A program made the position numbers and the translations under genes. This document shows positions 17,418 through 26,431 of a stretch of DNA of 64,000 bases, one piece after another. The DNA comes from Chloroflexota bacterium (lineage in GTDB: Bacteria > Chloroflexota > Anaerolineae > Anaerolineales > UBA11579). Every line of letters starts with the position of its first letter. Positions within the stretch are counted from its first letter, which is position 1. The DNA lies in NCBI GenBank assembly GCA_018662365.1, contig JABJGH010000006.1:1-64000 (forward strand), read 5' to 3'. The notes beneath the pieces are model-generated. The model was not told the DNA's origin, did not search any database, and saw only the letters and a program-made list of their open reading frames with translations.

Positions 17418-18392
17418 ATGACCTTTCTAAGAAATATATTTCATCCTGATCGATTCCATGGGAAATCAAAGGACGCCCCTTTTTTTGAAGGATGGTATTT
17501 TAAGCTCGCTAATGAAATTGAAGACAAATTTTTCGCATTTATTCCAGGTGTGTTCATGGGGGATAATGGATATGCTTTTATTCAAATCTTGAATGGAAAT
17601 ACTGGCGAAAGTAAATTTGTAAAGTATCCGTTATCTGATTTTAAGGCAGCAAAAGACTCTTTTGAAGTTTGGATTGGAAATAGCTATTTTTCTTTGGATG
17701 AAATCCGTCTTGGTATCAAAAATGAAGAGGTAGAAGTTGAGGGGAAACTAAATTTCTCCGGTGTAAATGGATGGCCAGTAAGCGTGATCTCCCCCGGCAT
17801 AATGGGATGGTTTGCTTGGGTACCCTTTATGGAGTGCTATCATGGGGTGTTGGGATTCGATCATGAGTTAATTGGAACTTTGTCGGTAAATGGATCAGAA
17901 ATTAATTTTCTGGGGGGAAGAGGCTATATTGAAAAAGACTGGGGTCGATCTTTTCCTGAAGCTTATATTTGGATGCAGACCAACCATTTTGAAGAAGGGG
18001 ATGTATCACTTACGGCGTCTTTGGCATTAATCCCTTGGATTGGGTATTCTTTTCCGGGCTTCATCATTGGGTTGTGGGTGAAGGGAAAACTGTACCGATT
18101 TGCGACCTATACAGGTGCAAAAATCGAAAAATTATCCATTGAAGGGGATATCGTGGAGATAAGAATCAGGGGTAGAAAATTTACCATAGAGCTGAGAGCA
18201 GAAAGAGCAGGGGGTGGGGAGCTCAAAGGACCGACCGAAAAAGCGATGGATGTGCGAGTTTTTGAGTCGATGACCTCGGTGATCGATGTAAAATTAAGTA
18301 CTTCAAGAGGGGAGATTATTTTTGAGCAAACGGGGAAACATGCAGGCTTAGAAATCGTTGGTGATCTGGAGCTACTAAGACCTAAAAAATAA
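17418..18392 (+). CDS. Tocopherol-cyclase-like protein
   Basis: A 324-residue protein of the tocopherol cyclase family. Near the start it has DAPFFEGWYFKL; in the middle MECYHGVLGFDHELIG and GGRGYIEKDWGRSFPEAYIWMQ, which are the family's most conserved blocks. Plant members close the chromanol ring of vitamin E. In anaerobic bacteria the role is unknown; a lipocalin-like lipid-binding or isoprenoid-modifying role is plausible. No tocopherol pathway genes are nearby. No signal peptide seen. Confidence 0.85.
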   Translation: MTFLRNIFHPDRFHGKSKDAPFFEGWYFKLANEIEDKFFAFIPGVFMGDNGYAFIQILNGNTGESKFVKYPLSDFKAAKDSFEVWIGNSYFSLDEIRLGIKNEEVEVEGKLNFSGVNGWPVSVISPGIMGWFAWVPFMECYHGVLGFDHELIGTLSVNGSEINFLGGRGYIEKDWGRSFPEAYIWMQTNHFEEGDVSLTASLALIPWIGYSFPGFIIGLWVKGKLYRFATYTGAKIEKLSIEGDIVEIRIRGRKFTIELRAERAGGGELKGPTEKAMDVRVFESMTSVIDVKLSTSRGEIIFEQTGKHAGLEIVGDLELLRPKK

Positions 18393-18471
18393 TGCACTTG
18401 GTGGGGTAAGGATTTTGAATAAAAGGCCTCTAGAAATTAACCAATAAAATATTTCAAAGAGGCAAAAATTT

Positions 18472-18753
18472 ATGAAAGCAGTATGGAATGGTGTTGTACT
18501 CGCAGAAAGCAATGAAACAGTAGTGGTGGAGGGGAATTATTATTTCCCAGAAAATTCTATCAATAAAGAGTATTTCCAAGAAAGTGATAGAAACACGGTT
18601 TGTTCTTGGAAGGGTACGGCAAGTTATTATTCGATCGTTGTGGATGGAAAGGAAAATACAAATGCAGCATGGTATTACGCCAAACCATCAGATTCGGCAA
18701 ATGAAATTAAGGGTCGAGTAGCCTTTTGGAAGGGGGTTGAGATACAAAATTAA
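18472..18753 (+). CDS. DUF427 domain protein
   Basis: A 93-residue protein of the DUF427 family: MKAVWNGVVLAES near the start, VVEGNYYFPENSIN, TVCSWKGTASYYSI and the C-terminal GRVAFWKGVEI are the conserved blocks. The function of the family is not known to me. A ribosome-binding sequence AAGAGG precedes the ATG. It is a single-gene unit between the tocopherol-cyclase-like gene and tatA. Confidence 0.88.
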   Translation: MKAVWNGVVLAESNETVVVEGNYYFPENSINKEYFQESDRNTVCSWKGTASYYSIVVDGKENTNAAWYYAKPSDSANEIKGRVAFWKGVEIQN

Positions 18754-18793
18754 CAGTCTTTATAATAATTTCAATAAATATTGTTTACTTGTT

Positions 18794-18821
18794 TTGACTA
18801 AGGCTCAAAAGAAGTTATAAT
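18794..18821 (+). promoter_or_regulatory. Sigma-70-type promoter of tatA
   Basis: TTGACT (18794-18799), a 16-base spacer, then TATAAT (18816-18821). The tatA ATG follows 47 bases later, with AAGGAGAAG as ribosome-binding site. Confidence 0.7.
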
Positions 18822-18867
18822 TACTAAAGAACTTGTTATTTAAATTCTTGGCTATGAAGGAGAAGTT

Positions 18868-19038
18868 ATGAGACTTGGCACAACGGAGCTAATCATTATT
18901 TTGGTGATTGTCATTTTGTTATTTGGGGCTGGCAGAATTGGAAAGATCGCAGGGGAACTTGGCTCTGGAATAAAATCTTTTAGAGCAGGTATAAAGTCAG
19001 ACGAAGAAGTTCCTGAAGAAGAGGAAAAAAAGGAATAA
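18868..19038 (+). CDS. tatA: Twin-arginine translocase subunit TatA/TatE
   Basis: A 56-residue protein: one N-terminal membrane helix (TELIIILVIVILLFGAGRIG), the hinge GAGRIGKIAGELGSGIKSFRAG typical of TatA, and a short acidic tail of Asp/Glu/Lys. TatA forms the pore for export of folded proteins across the cytoplasmic membrane. AAGGAG sits 7 bases before the ATG. No tatC is in the window, so TatC must be encoded elsewhere. The gene is short and easily missed by gene callers. Confidence 0.92.
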   Translation: MRLGTTELIIILVIVILLFGAGRIGKIAGELGSGIKSFRAGIKSDEEVPEEEEKKE

Positions 19039-19232
19039 TTATCGTCTAAATAAAATTAGAAGTGATTATAAATGAATAAATATGCTAGGAACTAGATTGT
19101 ACCTAAGTTTTTGGCATTTTTTATTTAATGTTTTAGGTTGGTTATCGAGTGATTGGCTGGGGGATTTCCGATAATATTTGGTGATAAGATACTGAATGAG
19201 ATCAAAAGGTATTCCTGAAATTGGAAAGTATC

Positions 19233-19574
19233 TTGCATGAATTATCTGTAACCCAAAATTTATTAAAATTAGCGCTTAGGCATGCTGATAAGAATAATGC
19301 CTCTCGAATTCTTTCAATGGAATTGGTGATAGGGGAGCTATCGTCTGTGATTGACGATTCGGTTTCCTTTTATTGGGATATGATCAGTGAAGGGACAATT
19401 GCGGAGGGGGCAAAATTAGTTTTTAAAAGAATACCGGCGAAGATGGAATGCCAAGATTGTGGAAAGATTTATTTATTGGTGAGTGGGGAGTTGAGCTGCC
19501 CTGCATGTGAGGGTGCAAAAATAACGCCAATTGCAGGAACCGAATTTTTATTGAATTCGATCGATGTGGAGTAG
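19233..19574 (+). CDS. hypA: Hydrogenase/urease nickel chaperone HypA
   Basis: Delivers nickel to [NiFe]-hydrogenase. It has the HELSVTQNLL start and the zinc-binding pair CQDCG...CPAC. I chose TTG 19233 because it makes His the second residue; the N-terminal Met-His motif binds nickel in this family. GGAAAG lies 4 bases upstream. An upstream TTG at 19221 would bury the His at position 6. The rest of the hyp operon and the hydrogenase are not in the window, so hypA stands alone here, next to the cytochrome pair on the other strand. Confidence 0.9.
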   Translation: MHELSVTQNLLKLALRHADKNNASRILSMELVIGELSSVIDDSVSFYWDMISEGTIAEGAKLVFKRIPAKMECQDCGKIYLLVSGELSCPACEGAKITPIAGTEFLLNSIDVE

Positions 19575-19601
19575 TTTTTTCCGGGTTTAAATTGGGTAGA
19601 T

Positions 19602-20366
19602 TTAGGGTATCTTAGAAATTTCCTTCATGAAGGCAATTGCTTCTAATATTCTTATCAGTTCTAGAGGGTGGTTTTCTTTCATTTGGTTTTCTGTAAGATA
19701 GCCCGTGAAAATACTATTATTTTTTTCTTTTACCAAGACATGGTAGGTATGCCAAATTAGAACCACTAATACTGCTAAAACTGCTTCCCAGCTATGAATC
19801 GCCTTTGAAATTGGCAAGATTTCCCTTGAGAAAAATTTGGTGAAAAACACAGGGAACCCTTGAATTAAGCCGGTAATGATCATGATGATATTTACCCAGA
19901 TCAATGCCCAATATTCAAGTTTTTCCTCAACAGTGAAACGATCAAATAAGGGCTTAGCGTCCTTTTTTCCAATATTGTAGAGAAAGATGCCCCAAATATC
20001 TAAAAAATCCTTTTTGGTAGGCCACATATAACCCAATTCTTGATCTATAAGCAACATGCGAATTATTTTGGCAAAATGGTAAATGGACTGGGCGATAAAT
20101 ATGCTGGCGGCGACATGGTGGATAAACTGTACGTTATTGATCCCGCCGAGTAACTGATTGATTATGTAATTTGCAATTTTCAAATGACTGTAACGTTGAA
20201 CTAGACCAGAAAAAGATAGGGTAAAAAAACTTAAGATTAGGGTTTGGTGTTCAATACGTTGGTATTTTGGAAACCGCAAATAAATCCTTTCTCCATTGGG
20301 CAGTTTGTACATCCTTCTAGACAAGGCTTTTGCACGATTAATTTGGCGAACTGTATATTCAGTCAA
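19602..20366 (-). CDS. Membrane cytochrome b subunit (formate dehydrogenase gamma/hydrogenase cyt b type)
   Basis: A 254-residue membrane protein with four main hydrophobic segments. His residues suited to ligate haem b lie in RIEHQTLILSFFTLSFSGL, FIHHVAASIFIAQSIYHF, AIHSWEAVLAV and LIWHTYHVLV. It starts at a TTG directly after the stop of the decaheme cytochrome, with GAGGGG as ribosome-binding site, so the two are one operon and probably one complex. It would pass electrons between the quinone pool and the multihaem protein. Confidence 0.85.
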   Translation of the reverse strand: MTEYTVRQINRAKALSRRMYKLPNGERIYLRFPKYQRIEHQTLILSFFTLSFSGLVQRYSHLKIANYIINQLLGGINNVQFIHHVAASIFIAQSIYHFAKIIRMLLIDQELGYMWPTKKDFLDIWGIFLYNIGKKDAKPLFDRFTVEEKLEYWALIWVNIIMIITGLIQGFPVFFTKFFSREILPISKAIHSWEAVLAVLVVLIWHTYHVLVKEKNNSIFTGYLTENQMKENHPLELIRILEAIAFMKEISKIP

Positions 20367-21593
20367 TTATTTCCCCTCTTGTTCATTTTTATCAATCGAA
20401 TTTTTTAATTGAGACCTTTTTCTGGCATCAAAAAATATATAGATCGAGGATACGAATAATACTGTTCCGATTAGGGTCGGATAAAATTTGTTGATGAAAA
20501 ATAAAATGGGATTATCTTCGATCGTGGGTACATAATGCCCCAACCAAGTCCTCGGAAAAGTAATATCAGCGTCGATATGACATTTTTGGCAGGTATGAAG
20601 GAGATTTTCAGGATAGACCTGGGAGGATGGATTGTCTGGCGCAAGTATGTTGTGAATGCCATGACAATCAAAGCATACTGCTTGATCCTTGGGGCGGTTC
20701 TTGTTGCTCAGAATGAATAGGTTGGAACTTCTGGCATGAAAATCTTTCAGATAAGTCTCAATGATCTGGGTGGAAATTCCATAAGGGGCCATTAAGGATT
20801 CATCGGAATGGCAAGTGGTGCACATGATGACGCTGGCATTTCTGAAGGTAATATCATATGGACCGCTGATATCATGGACCCCATGGCAATCTACACATGA
20901 CGGCACATCTTCATTTCCTTCCCCGATCAGGGCGGCTCCGTGCACGCTTCCCGCGTAGGTCGTATAAACTGCTAAATGGCATTCGGAACAGATTTCGGAG
21001 ATCATTGACCTGGGTTGATTCGGTTTGACGACGAAATGACTTTTATGGCAGTCCGTGCAAATGGGGGCAGATAAATTTCCTTGATCAAATACCATTTGAT
21101 GGGTACTGTCTGCGGAGCGTTCTGCTTCACTCTGATGACAATCTTTGCAAATATTGTTTAAGTTTAATTGATAATCCCTAAGAGTTAGATAGGCTAATTT
21201 GAAGGATATGTTTGCAAGGTTAACTTCTTCATCATACTCATTATTGGGATGGCAGTCTTTACAGGTAGTGGTATCAGGGTTGGGATGGGGGTTATCCGAT
21301 TGGTCTGTATGACAATCCGCACAATAAATATTTTCATCCCAGTGGATTGAATTTTTTGTATGATCGGTGGTAACGGTCAGTGAAATGGATTCTCCGTTTT
21401 CTAGGTATGCAAAAAAACTTTCTTGTGCATGGCAAAGAAGACATTCCCCCTGGTGACCTTCCGAATTAGGAAATGGGGCAGCTAGTGCAACCGGGACCAT
21501 AACCGAGCTGAGGAACAAAGAAAGGATGAATGCAAGGAAACTTCCCTGTATTCTAGATTTCATAGATGATAGATTCTCCGCAGGATCATTCAA
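20367..21593 (-). CDS. Decaheme c-type cytochrome, membrane anchored
   Basis: A 408-residue protein with ten CxxCH haem-binding motifs (CLLCH, CADCH, CKDCH twice, CTDCH, CSECH, CVDCH, CTTCH, CFDCH, CQKCH). It has an N-terminal signal segment ending in PVALAA, and one C-terminal membrane helix (LIGTVLFVSSIYIFF), so the haem domain lies outside the cytoplasmic membrane. ATG 21563 is an alternative start with GGAG 12 bases upstream and gives a more normal signal peptide. With the adjoining cytochrome b it forms a likely quinone-linked electron-transfer module. The terminal acceptor or donor is unknown. Confidence 0.9.
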   Translation of the reverse strand: MNDPAENLSSMKSRIQGSFLAFILSLFLSSVMVPVALAAPFPNSEGHQGECLLCHAQESFFAYLENGESISLTVTTDHTKNSIHWDENIYCADCHTDQSDNPHPNPDTTTCKDCHPNNEYDEEVNLANISFKLAYLTLRDYQLNLNNICKDCHQSEAERSADSTHQMVFDQGNLSAPICTDCHKSHFVVKPNQPRSMISEICSECHLAVYTTYAGSVHGAALIGEGNEDVPSCVDCHGVHDISGPYDITFRNASVIMCTTCHSDESLMAPYGISTQIIETYLKDFHARSSNLFILSNKNRPKDQAVCFDCHGIHNILAPDNPSSQVYPENLLHTCQKCHIDADITFPRTWLGHYVPTIEDNPILFFINKFYPTLIGTVLFVSSIYIFFDARKRSQLKNSIDKNEQEGK

Positions 21594-21839
21594 ATTTTAA
21601 AAAAGTATATATTCCATACTAATATAGATAGATGAGAAATTAATAGTTGCATATATCACGAATTGAGAGGGACAAACGCACTACTCAACAGTTAATGGTA
21701 ATTCTTCAAAGAGGATCCTCTTGAAGAAAAATAAACTTGATTTATTATCCAATGATGAGGTATTCTTAACCAAGCAATTTTGGGAAAAATACTAGAATAA
21801 TATTAAAAATAAGTTCGTTCATTGAAGAAGAGGAGAATG

Positions 21840-22739
21840 ATGTCGGAAAAAATTGGATTTATTGGATTGGGGATCATGGGCCATGGCATGGCTCATAATT
21901 TATTGAAGAAAGGACATGACCTTACTGTTTGGAATCGGACTGAAAGCAAGGTGGATGAATTTGTAGCAGCGGGGGCTAAAAAGGCTCAGACTTGCAAGGA
22001 AGTTGCTGAAAATTGCGATATTATCATGATCTGTGTCAGCGACAGCCCAGATGTAAAGGAAGTTGTTTATGGTGAAGTGGGGGTGTTGGCGGGGTTAACT
22101 GAAGGAAAATTAGTGATCGACCACAGCACGATCAGCCCACATACTACTTTAGAACTTGCCAAGTCGGTAAATGAGAAAGGAGCCTTTTGGCTGGATGCGC
22201 CGATCAGCGGTGGAAATGAGGGGGCGGCAAATGGGACCCTGAGCATCATGATTGGGGGAGAGAAAGAACAGTTCAATCGGGCCCTTCCATATCTGGAAGC
22301 AATGGGAAAGGGAATTACTTTGGTTGGGGATCAGGGGGCAGGACAATTGGTTAAATTGGTCAATCAGATCTTGGTGGTCGTGACGGGCCTTGCAGTTAGC
22401 GAAGCAATGGTATTTGCTCAAGCGGGGGGCTTAGACCTGGAAAAAACTTTGAAGGCAGTTGAGGGTGGGGCGGCGGCCAGTTGGATGCTCTCAGCTAGAG
22501 GACCGCAAATGATTGAAAGAGATTGGCGACCAGGATTTACGATTGATTTGCAACAAAAGGACTTGAGATTGGTATTGGAAGCTGCGGATCAACTGGGGGT
22601 TCCTCTGATCGCTACAAGCATGGTTTTCAATATGTACCGAACTTTGCAGCAACAAGGACTCGGTGGGGAAGGCAACCACGCTTTAGTAAAATCCCTTGAG
22701 AATATGTCCAAAATTACACTTGGCGAAGATCATAAATAA
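21840..22739 (+). CDS. 3-hydroxyisobutyrate dehydrogenase-family NAD(P)-dependent oxidoreductase
   Basis: Beta-hydroxyacid dehydrogenase of about 299 residues. It has the Rossmann motif IGFIGLGIMGHGMAHNLLKKG, the substrate motif DAPISGGNEGAANGTLSIMIGG and the catalytic Lys in GQLVKLVNQILV. Possible substrates are 3-hydroxyisobutyrate, tartronate semialdehyde, glyoxylate or succinic semialdehyde. The frame is open from a TTG at 21822, but AGGAG at 21831-21835 points to ATG 21840 (or 21837). A 22-base gap precedes the exonuclease gene. Confidence 0.92.
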   Translation: MSEKIGFIGLGIMGHGMAHNLLKKGHDLTVWNRTESKVDEFVAAGAKKAQTCKEVAENCDIIMICVSDSPDVKEVVYGEVGVLAGLTEGKLVIDHSTISPHTTLELAKSVNEKGAFWLDAPISGGNEGAANGTLSIMIGGEKEQFNRALPYLEAMGKGITLVGDQGAGQLVKLVNQILVVVTGLAVSEAMVFAQAGGLDLEKTLKAVEGGAAASWMLSARGPQMIERDWRPGFTIDLQQKDLRLVLEAADQLGVPLIATSMVFNMYRTLQQQGLGGEGNHALVKSLENMSKITLGEDHK

Positions 22740-22763
22740 AGCTATTAAGGATAGTTTAAAATA

Positions 22764-23312
22764 ATGCAAAACCCTTTCATTGATGAATTTTTTATTGTAA
22801 TAGATGTAGAAAGTGCAGGACCTAATCCGGGAAATTACGCGCTTTCTTCAATTGGGGCTTGTACGTTGAACCAGACTAGAGAAACGTTTTATATTGAGTT
22901 GATTCCCGATTCAGAATTATTTACGGATGAGGCATTGAGAATTAGTAATTTTTCAATGGAATATTTGAAGGAAAATGGTATTGACTCCAAAGAGGCGATG
23001 CAAAAATTTTCTGATTGGGTTAGCGGCATATGTCCTGAAAATGCTTCCCCAGTTTTCGTTGCATTTAATGCACCCTATGATTGGATGTTCGTGAATGAAT
23101 ATTTCCATCGATATAAAATTGCAAACCCTTTTGGTTATAAGGCTTTGGATATTAAGGCTTTTTATATGGGCAAGCATGGTGTCTCCTGGAAGGATACATC
23201 TTTTAAAAATGTAGCGGAACGCTATTTAGATAGTAAAAGTATTGAGCACCATGCACTTCAGGACGCGATCGACACGGCGGATATGTTTCAAAGGATGCTA
23301 GAAGATAACTAG
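22764..23312 (+). CDS. DEDDh-type 3'-5' exonuclease (RNase T/DnaQ-like)
   Basis: A 182-residue nuclease domain. The catalytic acidic residues are seen in FIVIDVESAGP (DxE), NAPYDWMFV (D) and HHALQDAIDTA (H and D). It is a stand-alone domain, not a polymerase subunit. It could process RNA or DNA ends. It sits 18 bases upstream of a putative nucleotidyltransferase, so the two may act together. Confidence 0.85.
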   Translation: MQNPFIDEFFIVIDVESAGPNPGNYALSSIGACTLNQTRETFYIELIPDSELFTDEALRISNFSMEYLKENGIDSKEAMQKFSDWVSGICPENASPVFVAFNAPYDWMFVNEYFHRYKIANPFGYKALDIKAFYMGKHGVSWKDTSFKNVAERYLDSKSIEHHALQDAIDTADMFQRMLEDN

Positions 23313-23330
23313 AGAATTTGGAGGTTTGTT

Positions 23331-24638
23331 ATGAGTGAGTCCGAAGAAATCAAAAATATTTTGGAGTCGGCGAAACGATTGGGGGTTGAGCTTGATGAAG
23401 CGGATGCCCTGCAATGGCTCACGGCGATGAGCGCGACACAAGAAGGTCAAATTGTAATGGATGTGGATACGGGTGTGTTTGGTCATAAAGTGTCCATTCT
23501 TGATTTTAGCGATGCAGATTTGGAGCATTTTCGGAAGATTGGCAAGATCGTGGAATTTTACGATATTCCTGGGAAGGTGGAAACCGCATTGGCATTGTCT
23601 GGGTCTGCTGCTCAATCTAAGATACAAACTTATCCTGGGGATGCAGATTTCTTTGAACGGGTAAATATCATTGCAGATAGTTGGGAAGATGCCTGCAAGG
23701 CTTTGGGGGATCTGATGCAGGATAAGATAAAAACCCATAGAAAAGCTTCAAATTATGAAATGATCGAGTTGAAAATGGGGTCCTATTCTTCTGATGTTAG
23801 ACGAAATGGAGAGGTTAAATCAACGGGGTCCCCGATTTCATGGACTCCAGATGAAGCATTGGCAGGAAAATTTTCCATCGAAACAATGGATGGTAAACCC
23901 GGCGAAATCAAATGGGATGAAGAAGTATTAGATCCGGGTTGGTGCAAACTGGATTGGGTGGTTGCGTATCCAGTTCGGAAACAATTGGTGAATGCCAGCA
24001 ATATGTTGGATGTGACCTGGGAAGCACCGGATGGTTCGATTACCCCATTGGATGGTTATCTAGATTCCTTCTTCCAGGAAGTTTATCTTGATGCAGAATC
24101 TGTGCCAATCTTTAGCAAATTGGTGAAACATGTTTCGGGAAATGCTTTGGATGATTATGTGGCTCAATTGGAAGGGGAAGTTAAGAAATATGTCACAAAG
24201 CATCCTAATTATGGGAAAGCGGCGAAACGAATGTATAATGTTTTTCGTTTGACTGGGCGTTATGTTGAGGCAGCGTTTTTGCGGGAATTATTTGATGAAC
24301 CCACAACCATGCTCTACCAAGTTTGGGCATTGATCCGAACAGTTGAGGAGAGTTTTAAACTCGGTTCTGAAATGGATATGGATATTATCCTTGGTCAGAC
24401 AGATGAATTGATCCTGGCAGTATCTGGGGTTTTGGAAGGGGAAATGGAAACGGAGATCATCCGGCAGTTGTTGAGATTTAAAGATTATTTGGTGCAGGAT
24501 TCAGAAAAAGGATTACTATCACCGCAGGCTGATGCTGCCAGAGAAGAATTGATCAATATTGTGAATAACTTCTTCTACGAAAAACTAGCGGGTATTCCAA
24601 CGATTAAAACGTATATGGATTCTTTCCAAGAAGGGTAA
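23331..24638 (+). CDS. Uncharacterised protein with a possible nucleotidyltransferase motif
   Basis: A 435-residue soluble protein that I do not recognise as a named family. Residues near 90-110 read LSGSAAQSKIQTYPGDADFFERV, close to the Pol-beta nucleotidyltransferase pattern G-S-x(10-12)-D-x-D. A third acidic residue could be in MIELKMG. The rest is mostly helical, with GKAAKRMYNVFRLTGRYVEAAFLRELF resembling a helical C-terminal domain. AAT TTGGAGG precedes the ATG. It follows the exonuclease closely and ends at a terminator. The enzymatic call is tentative. Confidence 0.6.
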   Translation: MSESEEIKNILESAKRLGVELDEADALQWLTAMSATQEGQIVMDVDTGVFGHKVSILDFSDADLEHFRKIGKIVEFYDIPGKVETALALSGSAAQSKIQTYPGDADFFERVNIIADSWEDACKALGDLMQDKIKTHRKASNYEMIELKMGSYSSDVRRNGEVKSTGSPISWTPDEALAGKFSIETMDGKPGEIKWDEEVLDPGWCKLDWVVAYPVRKQLVNASNMLDVTWEAPDGSITPLDGYLDSFFQEVYLDAESVPIFSKLVKHVSGNALDDYVAQLEGEVKKYVTKHPNYGKAAKRMYNVFRLTGRYVEAAFLRELFDEPTTMLYQVWALIRTVEESFKLGSEMDMDIILGQTDELILAVSGVLEGEMETEIIRQLLRFKDYLVQDSEKGLLSPQADAAREELINIVNNFFYEKLAGIPTIKTYMDSFQEG

Positions 24639-24653
24639 AAAAGTTGGACATAA

Positions 24654-24686
24654 TAAAAGCCAGTTGGTATTTACCGACTGGCTTTT
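24654..24686. terminator. Bidirectional terminator
   Basis: AAAAGCCAGT-TGGTATTTACCG-ACTGGCTTTTT between convergent genes; the A-run and T-run let it work in both directions. Confidence 0.85.
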
Positions 24687-24720
24687 TAATTTAAATTTTT
24701 TCGGTTATGGATTTATAACT

Positions 24721-26040
24721 TTATTCTTCAGAAATCAATATTTGTAATCGAAGTTTACCGAGCATAAAAATATTGCCATGATGGAGCAGATATGGTTTGT
24801 TGGATTCGATTCGTCTTCCGCCCTGAAACGTGCCATTGGAAGAATTGTTATCGATAAGGGAAACCTGATTATCTTTAATGTCTAGGAAGGCATGAAGACG
24901 GGAGATTCCCCATTCGTAGGCCTTAAAAGGAGTCAGGTCAATATCAGGAAGCATGGGCGAATTTTCGTAATTTCTCCCGAGGGTGTATTGACGATCGTTA
25001 TCTAATTCTAAGACTTGACCCGTGTCTAAAAAGAATAGGGCGATCTTCTTTTTTTCATCCACATCAAATTCATTAGGAATGCTAGAGTTTGAAAATCGGC
25101 TGCTGAAGGCAAGCATATTTGATAAATGGGCGGTAGGGAGAATGGAGGTTTTTACTTTTTCTTTGTAGGCTGAGATATCGGTGATGAACTCATCCACAGA
25201 TTGATATTGTTTTGAGGAGTCTTGTTTTAGGGCAATTTTTAAACTATTTTCAATTTCTTGAGGAAGTTCAGGTACATATTTGGTTAAGGAATCCAATTCA
25301 ATTGTTTCGATGTTCTTATAAATCCAATTTGGAGTGACTTCTTCTTTTGTGTAGGGCAAATGACTAGTAATCGTTTTATAGAATAATACTGCTAAGGAGA
25401 ATATATCTTCGTCAATCTCTAATTTAAGGTATGAGTAATCGTCAGTAACAAGGGGACCAGTTTCTTTTATTTTATCGAGGACTACCTTACTGAAGAATGT
25501 CTTGAAACAAAAATCAGTGAGGACAATATCTCCATCTTCTACGAGAAGTACATTATTCGCATGAATGTCCCCATGGGCGACACCTACATTATGTGCATAG
25601 GAAAGAGCATTACCAACTGTGTTGAATATATATAATCCTACAGTCAAGGGAACACGTACCATTCTAAGTTTTGCTGTTTGAATGAGGTCAATTAAACTTA
25701 GACTAGCGGCATATTTAGTTACCAAATATGGGAATCCATGTTCAACTCCATAATCTATAACGGGGTTGATATTCTTGTGTTCTAATTCTCGAAGAATGCC
25801 AGATTGCAACATAAATTGGTCGACAAAGTTTGATTCGTTTGAGTATTGATTCGGAAACAAATAGACTGAAAGAAGTTGTGAGCCACCGATTTTCCTTACA
25901 CTATATATATGGGCAATATTTGTCCGCCCTAAATAGGTATCTAACCGATAATTGGCAACAAGTTTCCCTGAGAGCTGGTCAATACCAGGCACATTTTGAA
26001 GAAATTCTTCATGTGTCGATTGAATTTTATTGTGAGCCAT
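24721..26040 (-). CDS. Ser/Thr-kinase-like protein with C-terminal FHA domain
   Basis: 439 residues. The N-terminal two thirds is a protein-kinase fold: YRLDTYLGRTNIAHIYSV replaces the glycine loop, GVAHGDIHANNVLL is the catalytic loop, and VLTDFCF stands where DFG is usual. The HGD-I-H-ANN loop keeps Asp and Asn, so catalysis is possible, but the weak Gly loop and DFC leave activity uncertain. The end is an FHA domain (YTLGRN, SRLHAFL, DNNSSNGTFQGGRRI) that binds phosphothreonine. Start ATG 26040 has AGGAGG upstream; the frame extends nine codons further. No membrane segment. Confidence 0.88.
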   Translation of the reverse strand: MAHNKIQSTHEEFLQNVPGIDQLSGKLVANYRLDTYLGRTNIAHIYSVRKIGGSQLLSVYLFPNQYSNESNFVDQFMLQSGILRELEHKNINPVIDYGVEHGFPYLVTKYAASLSLIDLIQTAKLRMVRVPLTVGLYIFNTVGNALSYAHNVGVAHGDIHANNVLLVEDGDIVLTDFCFKTFFSKVVLDKIKETGPLVTDDYSYLKLEIDEDIFSLAVLFYKTITSHLPYTKEEVTPNWIYKNIETIELDSLTKYVPELPQEIENSLKIALKQDSSKQYQSVDEFITDISAYKEKVKTSILPTAHLSNMLAFSSRFSNSSIPNEFDVDEKKKIALFFLDTGQVLELDNDRQYTLGRNYENSPMLPDIDLTPFKAYEWGISRLHAFLDIKDNQVSLIDNNSSNGTFQGGRRIESNKPYLLHHGNIFMLGKLRLQILISEE

Positions 26041-26110
26041 AATATTTCCTCCTATAAAGGTATCCAAAAATCAGAGAAATATCAAGTCCAATATTTTTGA
26101 TTCTTCAGAA

Positions 26111-26431
26111 TTAAATTGCGAGTATCCAGCGCAATCCTAAATAAATACCCATCCCTAAGACGATCGTGAGCAACAGATTTTTAGATTTCCAGGCAATTAA
26201 TGCGGCTAATACCCCAGCAATTAATTGGGGATTTTGGAATGAAATATCCAATTTATCTTTATCAAATAAAAGTTGAGGGATGATAATGGCGGTTAAAACT
26301 GTGGGGGGCACAAATTTTAGGCCGGAAAGATATTTTTCTGGAAGATTCATTTTGCTCAGAAATGCAAGCACGGGATATCTGATAATAAATGTGACCAGAG
26401 CCATGCCAAAGATTAAGAGAAACTCATTCAT
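26111..26431 (-). CDS. azlD: AzlD-type branched-chain amino-acid exporter subunit
   Basis: A 106-residue membrane protein with four hydrophobic segments ([36 protein letters not shown]). It is the small partner of AzlC; together they export branched-chain amino acids. ATG 26431 has AGGAGG nine bases upstream; an ATG three codons earlier would touch the AGGAGG directly. The start overlaps the azlC stop by eight bases, so translation is coupled. Confidence 0.9.
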   Translation of the reverse strand: MNEFLLIFGMALVTFIIRYPVLAFLSKMNLPEKYLSGLKFVPPTVLTAIIIPQLLFDKDKLDISFQNPQLIAGVLAALIAWKSKNLLLTIVLGMGIYLGLRWILAI

